Shown: positions 7,858-16,781, counted from the first letter of the stretch. The stretch is 48,218 nt of DNA from a bacterium (GCA_028698175.1 JAQVDU010000003.1:1-48218); one strand, 5' to 3'. Numbers and translations: made by a program. The notes: a model not told the origin generated them from the sequence alone.

Positions 7858-9165
7858 ATGTCATTCTTAAAAATAAAGCTTCCGGAAATACAGTTTACAA
7901 AGAACAGAAAATACACATACGTTCTGTCTCTCGTTCTTATACTCATAGGACTCATTTCAATGTTTGTAAAGGGAGGCCTTGAGTCTGGAATAGATTTTAC
8001 CGGAGGAATAGTCCTTCAGGTCCATTTTGACAAAGAAGTCCACATTGACCAGCTGAGAAGCGCCGTGGAATCGGCAGGCTATAAAAACTCAATGATTCAA
8101 AAGTACGGCACGTCAAATGATTTCCTGATAAAGGTTCAGGGAGATTATGAAAAAGAGAAGGATACCATAGGCCCTGTTGTGACCGAGTATGCAACATACC
8201 CCAATCCCACCTACGGTGAAAAATCAGTCGCCTTGAAGGTGAAAGTGAAGGACAAAGAGAGCGCAATCAAAAACGTCTTTCTCCGTTCGGCAATCTTCTC
8301 TTCCGTTCAGGAAGTGAGCGCTGTTGACAAATACGACATGCTTGAAGAATCCGGAGCGATTACAATAGCAGTCGAAGGTTTTGCGAAAGACACAATAATA
8401 GACCTTTATGTCTTTGCAACCGACTATTCGGATAACGTAGGCCCAGAGAAGCTTATAAAAATTCAAGTGGCAAAAGACAAAAAAACCGCATCAGCGGTTT
8501 TGTCCGAATGGGTTGACACGACAGCATCAAAGACGGAAGCAAAGAGTGTCGTCTTCTCACCATCGGAAAAGCTTGTAAACCAGCTTAATGAAGCATTCAA
8601 AGAGAACAGCATCCGAGTCGACAGGGAAGAGGTCGTGGGAGCCGCAATGTCAAAGGAGCTTCAGCTGAAATCATTCTGGGTTGTGCTCTTCGGCATGCTT
8701 GCGATTCTTGCTTACATCTGGTTTAGGTTCACATTCCGGTTCGGAGTCGCTTCAGTTCTGGCTATCTTGCATGACGTTCTGATTACTTTGGGATTTCTCT
8801 CTCTTACAGGCCGTGAAATGTCAATCCAGATAATCGCGGCTCTGCTCACCCTGATAGGTTATTCTATAAATGATTCAATCATAGTATCGGACAGGATACG
8901 CGAAAACATCAAACTTATGAGAAAGGATTCTTTCGACCAGATAGTTAACAGGTCCTTAAATCAGGTCCTCGGAAGAACATTGATAACTGCGGGAACGACC
9001 CTATTCGTGCTTATCAGCCTGTTTTTATTCGGCGGAACAGTCATAAATGATTTTGCATTTGTTCTTATAGTGGGAATTATAGTGGGAACATACTCTTCCG
9101 ACTTTATCGTGGCGCCCCTTGTTCTTGACTGGGAGCTCAAGTATCCCACAAAAAAGAGGGGGTGA
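7858..9165 (+). CDS. secF: Protein translocase subunit SecF with an Ig-like insertion in its periplasmic domain
   Basis: About 435 residues, well above the usual 300-330. The core is normal: TM1, GIDFTGG near residue 47, the P1 strand/helix, VVGAAMSKELQLKSFW before TM2, and LIGYSINDSIIVSDRIREN in TM4-5. The excess is about residues 95-245 inside the periplasmic domain. Its pattern (NPTYGEKSVALKVKVKDKES near the start, YVFATDYSDNVG near the end) looks like a bacterial Ig/FN3-type beta-sandwich. The start is ATG 7858 rather than 7855, because AAGGAGG (7847-7853) leaves 4 nt instead of 1. It is coupled to secD and probably to the cNMP-domain gene downstream. Confidence 0.95.
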   Translation: MSFLKIKLPEIQFTKNRKYTYVLSLVLILIGLISMFVKGGLESGIDFTGGIVLQVHFDKEVHIDQLRSAVESAGYKNSMIQKYGTSNDFLIKVQGDYEKEKDTIGPVVTEYATYPNPTYGEKSVALKVKVKDKESAIKNVFLRSAIFSSVQEVSAVDKYDMLEESGAITIAVEGFAKDTIIDLYVFATDYSDNVGPEKLIKIQVAKDKKTASAVLSEWVDTTASKTEAKSVVFSPSEKLVNQLNEAFKENSIRVDREEVVGAAMSKELQLKSFWVVLFGMLAILAYIWFRFTFRFGVASVLAILHDVLITLGFLSLTGREMSIQIIAALLTLIGYSINDSIIVSDRIRENIKLMRKDSFDQIVNRSLNQVLGRTLITAGTTLFVLISLFLFGGTVINDFAFVLIVGIIVGTYSSDFIVAPLVLDWELKYPTKKRG

Positions 9166-9171
9166 CGGAGT

Positions 9172-9522
9172 ATTTTAAACACCTTTGAAAGGAATCTGAA
9201 AAAAGGTGAAGTTCTCTTCAGGCAGGGAGACCCGCCTGATGAGGTCTATATGGTCAAAAGCGGCAAGATAGAAATCTTCATAAACGAAGGGGATGATAAG
9301 AAACGATTTGCAATCGTGACAGAGGGAGAGTTTATAGGCGAGATGTCAATAATAGACGGCAGACCGCGATCCGCCTCTGCCGGAGCATTTGAAGACGCAA
9401 CCGTTATAATCCTCGACAGAAAATCTCTTCTCAGGCAGATTGAAGAGGACCCTATGCTTGGGGCTCTGATAACAACTCTTGTGAGGCGCCTCAGGGACAT
9501 GGACAGAAAAATAGCAAGGTAA
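9172..9522 (+). CDS. Single-domain cyclic-nucleotide-binding protein, probable ATT start
   Basis: The ORF track starts this at ATG 9250, but that would cut off the first strands of the domain (KKGEVLFRQGDPPDEVYMV), which are open in the same frame back to the secF stop. No ATG, GTG or TTG lies in frame there. The best candidate is ATT at 9172, 6 nt after GGGGGTGA, a strong Shine-Dalgarno overlapping the secF stop; this gives 116 residues. The phosphate-binding cassette reads GEMSIIDGRPRSASA, with the conserved Glu and Arg that bind cyclic nucleotide phosphate. There is no DNA-binding or kinase domain, so it is a lone sensor module, probably cytoplasmic. Its partner is unknown; the position after secDF is suggestive only. 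Confidence 0.8.
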   Translation: MLNTFERNLKKGEVLFRQGDPPDEVYMVKSGKIEIFINEGDDKKRFAIVTEGEFIGEMSIIDGRPRSASAGAFEDATVIILDRKSLLRQIEEDPMLGALITTLVRRLRDMDRKIAR

Positions 9523-9536
9523 CATAGGAGCAAAAT

Positions 9537-12080
9537 ATGAAGCGCCTATCTCTTATTACGTATGTAATTTTTGCGGCTCTCATACCTTCAGTCATACATT
9601 CCCACGCTCCTCTGATAAGTGAGCTGGTTGCCGACCCGTCCACATATCTGGACAGGTCCGAATGGGTTGAAATTTTCAACAACACGCTAAATCCGATTCT
9701 CATAGACGGATGGAAAATAACAGACGGAGAGGGTATATGGACAATTCCCTCAAACGGATACTACCTCTATCCGAACGGAAAGATAACTCTTGCATGGTAT
9801 GCCGACACATTTAAAAGCTACTACGGATACGCTCCGGACTTCGGAGCTGTTGTCGGAGCATCCGGGGCGAGGCCTCTCTCTGTTTCCGGCACCATAACCC
9901 TTGCAAATGCCGGAGACCAGGTCTATTTGAAGAACGCGTCCGACTCCATAATAGATTGTTTCGCTTATGTGACAAAGTATACTACCGCAAATGCGGAGAG
10001 CGTCTGGTACCCAATATCAACCGTTCCGTCGACAAACGTTTCATTCATAAGATGGCCTGAAAATTCTGAAGGGCTTGAAGAGAACAGCGAGGTATCAGAA
10101 GTTCTCTCGGAAGTGTGGGCAAACGGTCTCGGACAGGCGACTTTAGGACCGGACACAGGAGGCCTTCATCCTCAGGGGCTCATTTTAAAAAACATTGCGC
10201 AAAACCCGGGTTCTCCCGATTTTCTTGATAAGGTCATTGTGTCATGCAATGCCACTTCCGATACAACCATCAATTACGTGAGGCTCTACTGGTCAAGCAA
10301 CAATTTCATTTCAACTGATTCATCCACAATGAACAAACAGGCCGGAGACACGACTTTTATAGACACGATACCCGCATATGCAAAGGGATTTGACATAAGG
10401 TACTACCTAAGGGGTGTTGACAACAGGGGGCGCACAGTATTCTCTCCTCCAGCGGCTCCCGCATCTTACTACAGGTACATTGTGGCAGACACTGGAGAAT
10501 CATACTTTGAAGTTCATTTTAACAAGACAGTTGACCCGTCTCTTGCGAACATGAACGTTGCAGTGGGGGAAGATTCTCTTGATTACCATCTGTGCAAGTA
10601 CATTCACAACGCCCAGAAGACGATTGACTGCTGTTTTTATGATTTTGACAGGCAGGTTGTTGCCGATTCCCTTGAAGCCGCGCATAACCGGGGCGTAAAA
10701 ATAAGATTCATTACGGATGTTGACAACAGGTCTTTAGCTCAGGTTGCCCAGCTTGAAGCTGCAGGAATAACTGTTATTGATGACGCATTTCCTGATTCCT
10801 ATGCAGGAAGCAATATTATGCACAATAAGTTCTGCATCATAGACACGACCTTTACCTTCACCGGTTCGTGGAATATCACGGACAATTGCACTGACAGAAA
10901 CGCAAACAATTCAATAATGATAAGAGACAGACAGGTTGCGGAAAATTACGTAAAGGAGTTCACGGAGATGTGGGGCTCTGCCACCATGACTCCCAACTCT
11001 GCAGTGTCAAAGTTTTCCACACAGAAGACTGATAATATTTCTCACGTATTCATTGTTGACAATGACACTGTCAAAGTGTATATGTCGCCCTCCGACGGGT
11101 GCGCTTCAAAGCTTATAAGCGCAATTTCGACAGCAAACAGCTCCATTTACTTCTGCATATTCGTATTCTCGCATCAGGGAGTCTCAGATGCCATGAAAGT
11201 AAAGTATGATGCCGGAGTTGACGTGCGCGGAATTTTTGACGCCACATACTGGAATGCCGACTATTCAAAATCCCTCGATATGAGAGGGCTGTGGAACACC
11301 GGAAACGACAATAACCCATGGTCGCCTCCTGCCGATGTTTTCAGGGATTCTGTTGACGGGAACCTTCTGCATCACAAGTATATGCTGATAGACGCAGACA
11401 AATGGGATTCAAACCCTATAGTCGCCACAGGCTCATTCAACTGGTCTGACGCGGCAGAGGACGGGAATGACGAAAACCTGGTACTGCTTCACTCAAAGTA
11501 TTTTGCCGACCTGTTCATTCAGGAATTCGCGGCTAGGTACGATGAGGCGGGAGGAGCTGATGCGATTTTAGTGGACACAAAACTCTTCCAGATGGATATT
11601 TCGGCAAGAAGAGAGAAGGAAAACGTAATAATCAGTTACAACATCGAAAACACATATGTTTCATCCGTTGAGATAGAATACAATGAGAAAAAAATCCATT
11701 CATCCTCTTCAATGAGAGGTTCATTTGTCCATGAGAACAGAGATAGTGGCAAGTATGATATATTTGCCGTAAGAGAGAGCGGAGTGAGGGAGCATTTGGG
11801 GCAGTTCTACATTGACAGCTTCGGTAGAGTGCTTTCGGTTGTTTCGGAGAACAACCTGTGGACAAAAAAGTCCCCCTACAAAGCGAAAATCAGCGGAGAA
11901 GGTATTGTCAATGTTTCGGTAATAAACGCAATTGGAGAGGTTGTGGAGAAGAAGGACATCGACCTTTCAAAGGAGACACACTATTCACCATCAAAAGATA
12001 TTTCGGGAGGCATTTACTACATACGCTTCACTGACAGCTCGGGAAACACTTTAAACGAAAAGGTGCTTAAACTAAAATGA
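9537..12080 (+). CDS. Secreted lamin-tail / double-HKD phospholipase D-like protein with C-terminal sorting domain
   Basis: 847 residues. A signal peptide (about 1-22) precedes a lamin-tail domain (about 24-145, ISELVADP then EWVEIFNNTLNPILIDGWKI). An Ig/FN3-like stretch follows (about 215-310, YYLRGVDNRGRT). Next come two phospholipase D catalytic motifs: HNKFCIID with GSWN near residue 430, and HHKYMLID with GSFNWS near 612. Two HKD motifs form one active site in this family, which cleaves phosphodiesters in lipids or nucleic acids. The last 70 residues resemble a T9SS sorting module (SGGIYYIRF then EKVLKLK). Expected outside the cell or on the surface. TAGGAG precedes the ATG. It overlaps the next gene by ATGA. 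Confidence 0.9.
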   Translation: MKRLSLITYVIFAALIPSVIHSHAPLISELVADPSTYLDRSEWVEIFNNTLNPILIDGWKITDGEGIWTIPSNGYYLYPNGKITLAWYADTFKSYYGYAPDFGAVVGASGARPLSVSGTITLANAGDQVYLKNASDSIIDCFAYVTKYTTANAESVWYPISTVPSTNVSFIRWPENSEGLEENSEVSEVLSEVWANGLGQATLGPDTGGLHPQGLILKNIAQNPGSPDFLDKVIVSCNATSDTTINYVRLYWSSNNFISTDSSTMNKQAGDTTFIDTIPAYAKGFDIRYYLRGVDNRGRTVFSPPAAPASYYRYIVADTGESYFEVHFNKTVDPSLANMNVAVGEDSLDYHLCKYIHNAQKTIDCCFYDFDRQVVADSLEAAHNRGVKIRFITDVDNRSLAQVAQLEAAGITVIDDAFPDSYAGSNIMHNKFCIIDTTFTFTGSWNITDNCTDRNANNSIMIRDRQVAENYVKEFTEMWGSATMTPNSAVSKFSTQKTDNISHVFIVDNDTVKVYMSPSDGCASKLISAISTANSSIYFCIFVFSHQGVSDAMKVKYDAGVDVRGIFDATYWNADYSKSLDMRGLWNTGNDNNPWSPPADVFRDSVDGNLLHHKYMLIDADKWDSNPIVATGSFNWSDAAEDGNDENLVLLHSKYFADLFIQEFAARYDEAGGADAILVDTKLFQMDISARREKENVIISYNIENTYVSSVEIEYNEKKIHSSSSMRGSFVHENRDSGKYDIFAVRESGVREHLGQFYIDSFGRVLSVVSENNLWTKKSPYKAKISGEGIVNVSVINAIGEVVEKKDIDLSKETHYSPSKDISGGIYYIRFTDSSGNTLNEKVLKLK

Positions 12081-12994
12081 GTCAAGTCAAAGTTTCGGTG
12101 ATATCATCCGCCTTCAATGAAGAGGAGAATGTGCCGATTCTCTCAAAGCTGTTCGATGAATTCAACAGAAAACATAATATGGAGTACGAGCTTGTCTTTG
12201 TCGATGACGGATCAAAGGACAATACTTATGCAAACATGATTGACTCTGAAAAAAAATATGCGGGAATAAAGACAGCGCGCCACAGAAAGAATTTTGGAAA
12301 GACGGAAGGGATTTTAACCGGGCTTAAAGCTTCAAGCGGAAGCATTGTTGCAATATACGACACTGACATGCAATACTCTCTTGATGAGCTTCCGAGGATG
12401 GTTGAAAGAATAGAGAAAGACGGATATGACATCTGCACCGGCTGGAAGCAGGGCAAGTACGCCAAGGCCTTTGTATCAAAAGTTTACAACAAGCTGTCAA
12501 GAATGATATTCAATCTCCCTATTCATGACCAGAACGGCCTTAAGGTTCTTAAAAAAGAAATCTTCTCTGAAATTCATCTGAGAAAAGAGTGGCACAGGTA
12601 CATAATATCCCTTGCGGTCAACAAGGGGTTCACCGTCTGCGAGGAGAAGGTTGAACTTCGGGAGAGAGAGCACGGAGTCTCAAAGTACGGCAATCCCTTT
12701 AGGGTCTTTATAGGCATATTCGACATGATGACAGTAAAGTTCGTAATCTCCTTTTTGAAGAAGCCGATGCTTCTTTTCGGCGTTTCCGGCGCACTTCTTA
12801 TGTCTTTGGGAGTTCTGACCGGAATAGCCGCATTGATACTCAGATTCGGATTTAATTTGGGATTCAGGCCCCTTCTCTACCTCGTTATGCTTCTGATACT
12901 CTCCGGACTACTTGTTTTCGCCATCGGATTTATAGCTGAGCTTATGGCTATAATATTCGAAGAGGTTGAGGATATTAAAAGAAGAGGCAAATGA
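12077..12994 (+). CDS. Family 2 glycosyltransferase, GtrB/DPM1-like with two C-terminal TM helices
   Basis: 305 residues. The GT-A domain (about 1-220) begins VISSAFNEEENVPIL and has VFVDDGSKDNT for the nucleotide and the metal motif DTDMQ. Two membrane helices end the protein (about 232-255 and 265-295). This layout is that of polyprenyl-phosphate sugar transferases (GtrB, ArnC, Dpm1 types), which load one sugar from an NDP donor on a lipid carrier at the cytoplasmic face. It overlaps its neighbours by ATGA on both sides, so it belongs to a tightly coupled operon. Confidence 0.9.
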   Translation: MSQVKVSVISSAFNEEENVPILSKLFDEFNRKHNMEYELVFVDDGSKDNTYANMIDSEKKYAGIKTARHRKNFGKTEGILTGLKASSGSIVAIYDTDMQYSLDELPRMVERIEKDGYDICTGWKQGKYAKAFVSKVYNKLSRMIFNLPIHDQNGLKVLKKEIFSEIHLRKEWHRYIISLAVNKGFTVCEEKVELREREHGVSKYGNPFRVFIGIFDMMTVKFVISFLKKPMLLFGVSGALLMSLGVLTGIAALILRFGFNLGFRPLLYLVMLLILSGLLVFAIGFIAELMAIIFEEVEDIKRRGK

Positions 12995-13671
12995 AGCTTT
13001 CAGTTATCATTCCTGCCTATAACGAGAAAGAGTACATCAGACTGATAATTGAAAAAGTCAGAAAGGTATCCCTCGACAAAGAAATAATAATAGTGGATGA
13101 CATGTCAACTGACGGAACGAGGGAGATCCTGTCAAAAATGGACATACCGGGAGTGAAGGTTGTTTTCCACGACAAAAACAAAGGAAAGGCGGGAGCAATA
13201 AGGACAGGAGCGGAATACGTGACAGGGGACGTGGTTATTATCCAGGATGCAGACCTTGAATATGACCCGGATGACTACTATTCTCTTGTTAAGCCGATTG
13301 AAGATGGAAAATGCGACGTAGTCTACGGCAACAGATTCTCAAAAGAAAATCTCAAAAAGCTCACCTTTATTCAGTATTTAGGCAATATGGTCATGACCTT
13401 GTCCGTTTCATTCATTATGGGAAGAAGGATAAATGACATGGAGACGTGCTATAAAACAGTAAGGGCTAGCTATTTTAAAAGGATTGACATAAAATCAAAG
13501 GGATTCGGAATAGACCCAGAAATAACAATCAAGCTTTTAAGAATGAAGGCAAGGTTCAGAGAAGAAGAAATAAGATACTATCCGCGGGATTATAATCAGG
13601 GAAAGAAGATAAAGCTCAAGGATGCAATAAGAACCTTCTACACAATAGTCAAATTAGGGTTTCTCAATTGA
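12991..13671 (+). CDS. Family 2 glycosyltransferase, DPM1-like, soluble
   Basis: 226 residues forming only the GT-A catalytic domain: LSVIIPAYNEKEYI at the N-terminus, IIIVDDMSTDGT, then IQDADLEYDP carrying the metal-binding Asp residues, and YGNRFSKEN. No membrane helix. Similar enzymes transfer a sugar to undecaprenyl or dolichyl phosphate. It overlaps the preceding glycosyltransferase by ATGA and the following one by TGATG. Confidence 0.88.
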   Translation: MKLSVIIPAYNEKEYIRLIIEKVRKVSLDKEIIIVDDMSTDGTREILSKMDIPGVKVVFHDKNKGKAGAIRTGAEYVTGDVVIIQDADLEYDPDDYYSLVKPIEDGKCDVVYGNRFSKENLKKLTFIQYLGNMVMTLSVSFIMGRRINDMETCYKTVRASYFKRIDIKSKGFGIDPEITIKLLRMKARFREEEIRYYPRDYNQGKKIKLKDAIRTFYTIVKLGFLN

Positions 13672-14846
13672 TGAAAATTCTCCACATAACAACAGCTTTT
13701 AAGAGAAACGAAGAGGACATAATCACCCCTTGGCTTGTGAATCTGCTTCAAGAACAAACAAAAAACAGCGATGTTATCGTTCTTACAAGCGGTTACGGAA
13801 GCATTCCGAAGCGTCAAACTTTTGATAAAATTCATGTGCGCAGGTTCAGTTATGCATCGAAAAGAATGATGAAGCTGACGCACGACCTGGCTATTCAGGA
13901 TTACATTTCACAGCATCCATTATCAGTTTTTCTTCTGCCTTCATTCTTCATCACCGGAGCGATTGAGTGTTTCAGAATAGCGAAAGAAAAGAAAATTGAT
14001 TCGATTGTCGTTCACTGGCCGTTTCCGCTCTTCTTCATTGCCTTTCCTGCAAAGTTTCTTCTGAATGCAAAGATCATCTCCGTCTTTTACGGCGCAGAGC
14101 TGAAGCTTTTTAAAAATAAATTCAGAATGGCAAAATTCATATTCAAGTTCATATGCAAAAATTCCGACTCTCTGATAGCAATTTCGAATTCGACCGGAGA
14201 GGAAGTAAAGGAGCTCTCTGGAGCTGAGAATGTCGATGTGATTCCTTACGGCGTGCAAATGAAAGAGGAGAGGGATTTCAGGAAAGACAAGCTTATACTT
14301 ACGGTGGGCAGGCAGGTGGAAAGGAAGGGAACAGAGTATCTGATAAAGGCAATGAAACTCGTCAGAGAGGATTACAGGCTTGCAGTAATAGGTGAAGGTC
14401 CTGAACTGCCGAGTCTGAAAAGAATAGTCAATGAAGAAAATCTCGTCGGGAGAGTTTCGTTTGAAGGGTGGGTCAGAGACGATGAACTTGATTCGATGTA
14501 TGAGCGCGCTAAAATATTCGTTCTTCCTGCCATATACGATTCAAGGGGAGAGACAGAGGGGCTGGGAATGGTTCTAGTCGAGGCGATGGCGCACGGCGCT
14601 GTCTGCGTAGCAACAGGCATAGGCGGAATAACCGACATTATCAAAGACAATGAAACGGGCCTCTTCTCAGAAGAAAAGAATCCCGAAGACATTGCAGAAA
14701 AGATAGAGAGAATAATTGATGACAATGAACTCTATGCAAGAATACAAAATAAAGCTTTTGATTTTGTAGCAAGGATTTTTTCGATAGCAAGTATCAATGA
14801 AAGGTATATTGAATTATTAAAAGGAGGTAGGAATGAGAAAAAATAA
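13671..14846 (+). CDS. Family 4 glycosyltransferase (GT-B fold)
   Basis: 391 residues from ATG 13671; the track's TTG at 13668 is one codon upstream and less likely. The C-terminal donor-binding domain shows GRQVERKGTEYLIKAM and EGLGMVLVEAMAHG, which contains the EX7E motif of retaining GT4 enzymes. The N-terminal half should bind the acceptor. It probably adds a sugar to a cell-surface glycan in the cytoplasm. Its TGATG junction with the upstream gene implies coupling, and its 3' end overlaps the next gene by 14 nt. Confidence 0.9.
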   Translation: MKILHITTAFKRNEEDIITPWLVNLLQEQTKNSDVIVLTSGYGSIPKRQTFDKIHVRRFSYASKRMMKLTHDLAIQDYISQHPLSVFLLPSFFITGAIECFRIAKEKKIDSIVVHWPFPLFFIAFPAKFLLNAKIISVFYGAELKLFKNKFRMAKFIFKFICKNSDSLIAISNSTGEEVKELSGAENVDVIPYGVQMKEERDFRKDKLILTVGRQVERKGTEYLIKAMKLVREDYRLAVIGEGPELPSLKRIVNEENLVGRVSFEGWVRDDELDSMYERAKIFVLPAIYDSRGETEGLGMVLVEAMAHGAVCVATGIGGITDIIKDNETGLFSEEKNPEDIAEKIERIIDDNELYARIQNKAFDFVARIFSIASINERYIELLKGGRNEKK

Positions 14847-16044
14847 CTTATTTTTTATTATGGTTTTAACTTCAGTTGTATTATTTGCTGACAGTTTAAA
14901 TTTTGTTTTGATAGACACGTGCATAACCGATGCTGACAGGCTTCTTGACGCAGAATGCTACGGTAATCTTGTTTACTGCGCTGATTTTTCAAAAGACATA
15001 AGAGTCTTTGATGCATCAGATGCCAACAATCTAATTGAAATGGGAACTATTTCAGTCACTGGATATCCGCAGAGATTCTCTTTATTCGGAAGCTATTTGC
15101 ATTCTGCAAACAGAGACGGCGGGGTGTGTGTCCTTGATCTATCGGAAGGAACATTGCCTTTAATTAAAGCTTCTTACAATGACGGTTCAAGAATAACGGG
15201 GGTGTGGGGAGATTCACAATATGTATATGCGGCGGGTCCCGATGGATTGAAACTTCTGGCAATATCTGATAATACACTTATTCTAAAAGATCATATTGAT
15301 ACGACATCATTTACCTGCAATGATGTATTTGTAAAAGATGACATAGCATATGTCTGCAACTGGGAAAATGGAACAGCACTGGTAGACATATCGGATAAAA
15401 ATAATTTGACAGTAATATCCACAATTCCAACATCTGATTACTCCTGCGAATGTTATATAAGAGATACAATTCTTTATGTGGCTGAATATTCGAGCGGGGT
15501 AAGGTGCTACAATGTATCCGACGGAAACAATCCAGTGCAAATTGACAGTATGCCTATCGGGAGCGCAATAGAAATGCAGTTTGACAGAAATCGTCTTTTT
15601 GTTGGTAATGGAGAGGGAATATATGCGTATTATCTCAATCAGAACGGTTCCGGTACTCTTGTCGGTTTCTACACTGGCTTGGGTGAATGCAGAGGGATTT
15701 CTATAAGAAATGATACAATTTTTTCTTGCGCTGAATATGCCGGAATGCGGATATACGAATATTCTGATCCATATTCCGTTAAAGAAAGAGAAAACATAAA
15801 AATTAAAACTATACCTGAGATATTTGGAATAGTTAAAAACAAATTACAGGTTGTTATTAACAAAGAAGGTCATTTTCAAATAAAAATACATGATATCTCA
15901 GGCAGAAAGCTATTTGAGTCAGAAAAATATCTTATGAAGGGAGAAAATTACATCGAAGTTGGTAATTTGAATATAGGGACTTATCTCGTTACTATTCTTG
16001 GAAGTGATGGACAATATTTCCTAAAGACATTAAAAATGGATTAA
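14833..16044 (+). CDS. Secreted LVIVD-repeat beta-propeller protein with C-terminal sorting-like domain
   Basis: 403 residues. A signal peptide (about 1-20) is followed by 6-7 repeats of about 42 residues of the type YVCNWENGTALVDISDKNN, the LVIVD pattern that folds as a beta-propeller. The last 65 residues look like a T9SS-type module (IKIHDISGRKLFES then YFLKTLKMD). Family function is unknown; such propellers usually bind proteins or glycans on the cell surface. GGAGG lies 5 nt before the ATG, inside the end of the upstream glycosyltransferase gene. By eye the codon use is more A+T-rich than its neighbours. A paralogue lies at 20251-21600. Confidence 0.88.
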   Translation: MRKNNLFFIMVLTSVVLFADSLNFVLIDTCITDADRLLDAECYGNLVYCADFSKDIRVFDASDANNLIEMGTISVTGYPQRFSLFGSYLHSANRDGGVCVLDLSEGTLPLIKASYNDGSRITGVWGDSQYVYAAGPDGLKLLAISDNTLILKDHIDTTSFTCNDVFVKDDIAYVCNWENGTALVDISDKNNLTVISTIPTSDYSCECYIRDTILYVAEYSSGVRCYNVSDGNNPVQIDSMPIGSAIEMQFDRNRLFVGNGEGIYAYYLNQNGSGTLVGFYTGLGECRGISIRNDTIFSCAEYAGMRIYEYSDPYSVKERENIKIKTIPEIFGIVKNKLQVVINKEGHFQIKIHDISGRKLFESEKYLMKGENYIEVGNLNIGTYLVTILGSDGQYFLKTLKMD

Positions 16045-16046
16045 TA

Positions 16047-16781
16047 ATGGAAAAACATGACATTTACAATTGGAGCCCCAAAGAGAGGATAGTCGAGTAC
16101 ATCAGGCGCTACGGACTTAAATACACTTTTGAATACTCTATGGAGAAACTCTTTTCGCCGATTCTTCATTTTTACTACAATAAATTGAAGAAGCAGGAAT
16201 TCTTCGTTTTCAACGGCTCTGAATATCCATACTTCTACCATAAATACCGCTCAACCTGGGCGAATGAGAGAATCGTCGAGATACCCTATTTCAAAGCTCT
16301 TACCGAGTCAATGGATTTTAAGCATGTTCTTGAAATAGGCAACGTTATGAGCCACTACCTGCCTGTTAGATATGACATTCTGGACAAGTATGAAAATCTG
16401 CCGAATATTATTCAGGAAGACATACTCTCTTTCATGCCGGAAAAGAAATACAAACTGATAATCAGCATTTCGACTTTTGAACATATCGGCTGGGATGAAA
16501 ACCCCAGAGATCCGGGCAAGGTTATCTCAGTCATAGAACATATCAGAAAGATGCTTGATAAAGACGGAGAACTTGTCTTCTCCGTGCCGATCGATTATAA
16601 CCCTGAACTCGACAGAATGATCCTCGAAGGGAAAATAAATATTTTCGAGAAGAGATACCTTATCAGAAAAAACAGACAAAACGCTTGGGTTGAAGCTGAC
16701 GAAAAAGAGGCGATGCAGACAAAATACGGCAGACCATATTTTTGCGCAAACGGACTCATGATCGCAAAAATAAAAAATTAA
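16047..16781 (+). CDS. SAM-dependent methyltransferase-like protein
   Basis: 244 residues. The central part has a class I methyltransferase layout: motif I-like VLEIGNVMSHYLP near residue 92, then EDILSFMPEKKYKLIISISTFEHIG near 128-152 and a post-motif strand LVFSVPIDYNP. The glycine-rich loop is weak (EIGNV rather than GxGxG), so binding of S-adenosylmethionine is probable but not proven. Its place at the end of a glycan operon suggests methylation of a sugar or lipid-linked glycan. It starts 2 nt after the LVIVD stop. Its stop overlaps the convergent YfhO gene by 4 nt. Confidence 0.72.
   Translation: MEKHDIYNWSPKERIVEYIRRYGLKYTFEYSMEKLFSPILHFYYNKLKKQEFFVFNGSEYPYFYHKYRSTWANERIVEIPYFKALTESMDFKHVLEIGNVMSHYLPVRYDILDKYENLPNIIQEDILSFMPEKKYKLIISISTFEHIGWDENPRDPGKVISVIEHIRKMLDKDGELVFSVPIDYNPELDRMILEGKINIFEKRYLIRKNRQNAWVEADEKEAMQTKYGRPYFCANGLMIAKIKN

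Noticed and set aside
9250-9522. ORF-track start at ATG 9250 for the cNMP-binding protein
   Set aside because: It removes the first conserved strands of the domain, which are open in frame upstream and preceded by a strong Shine-Dalgarno.
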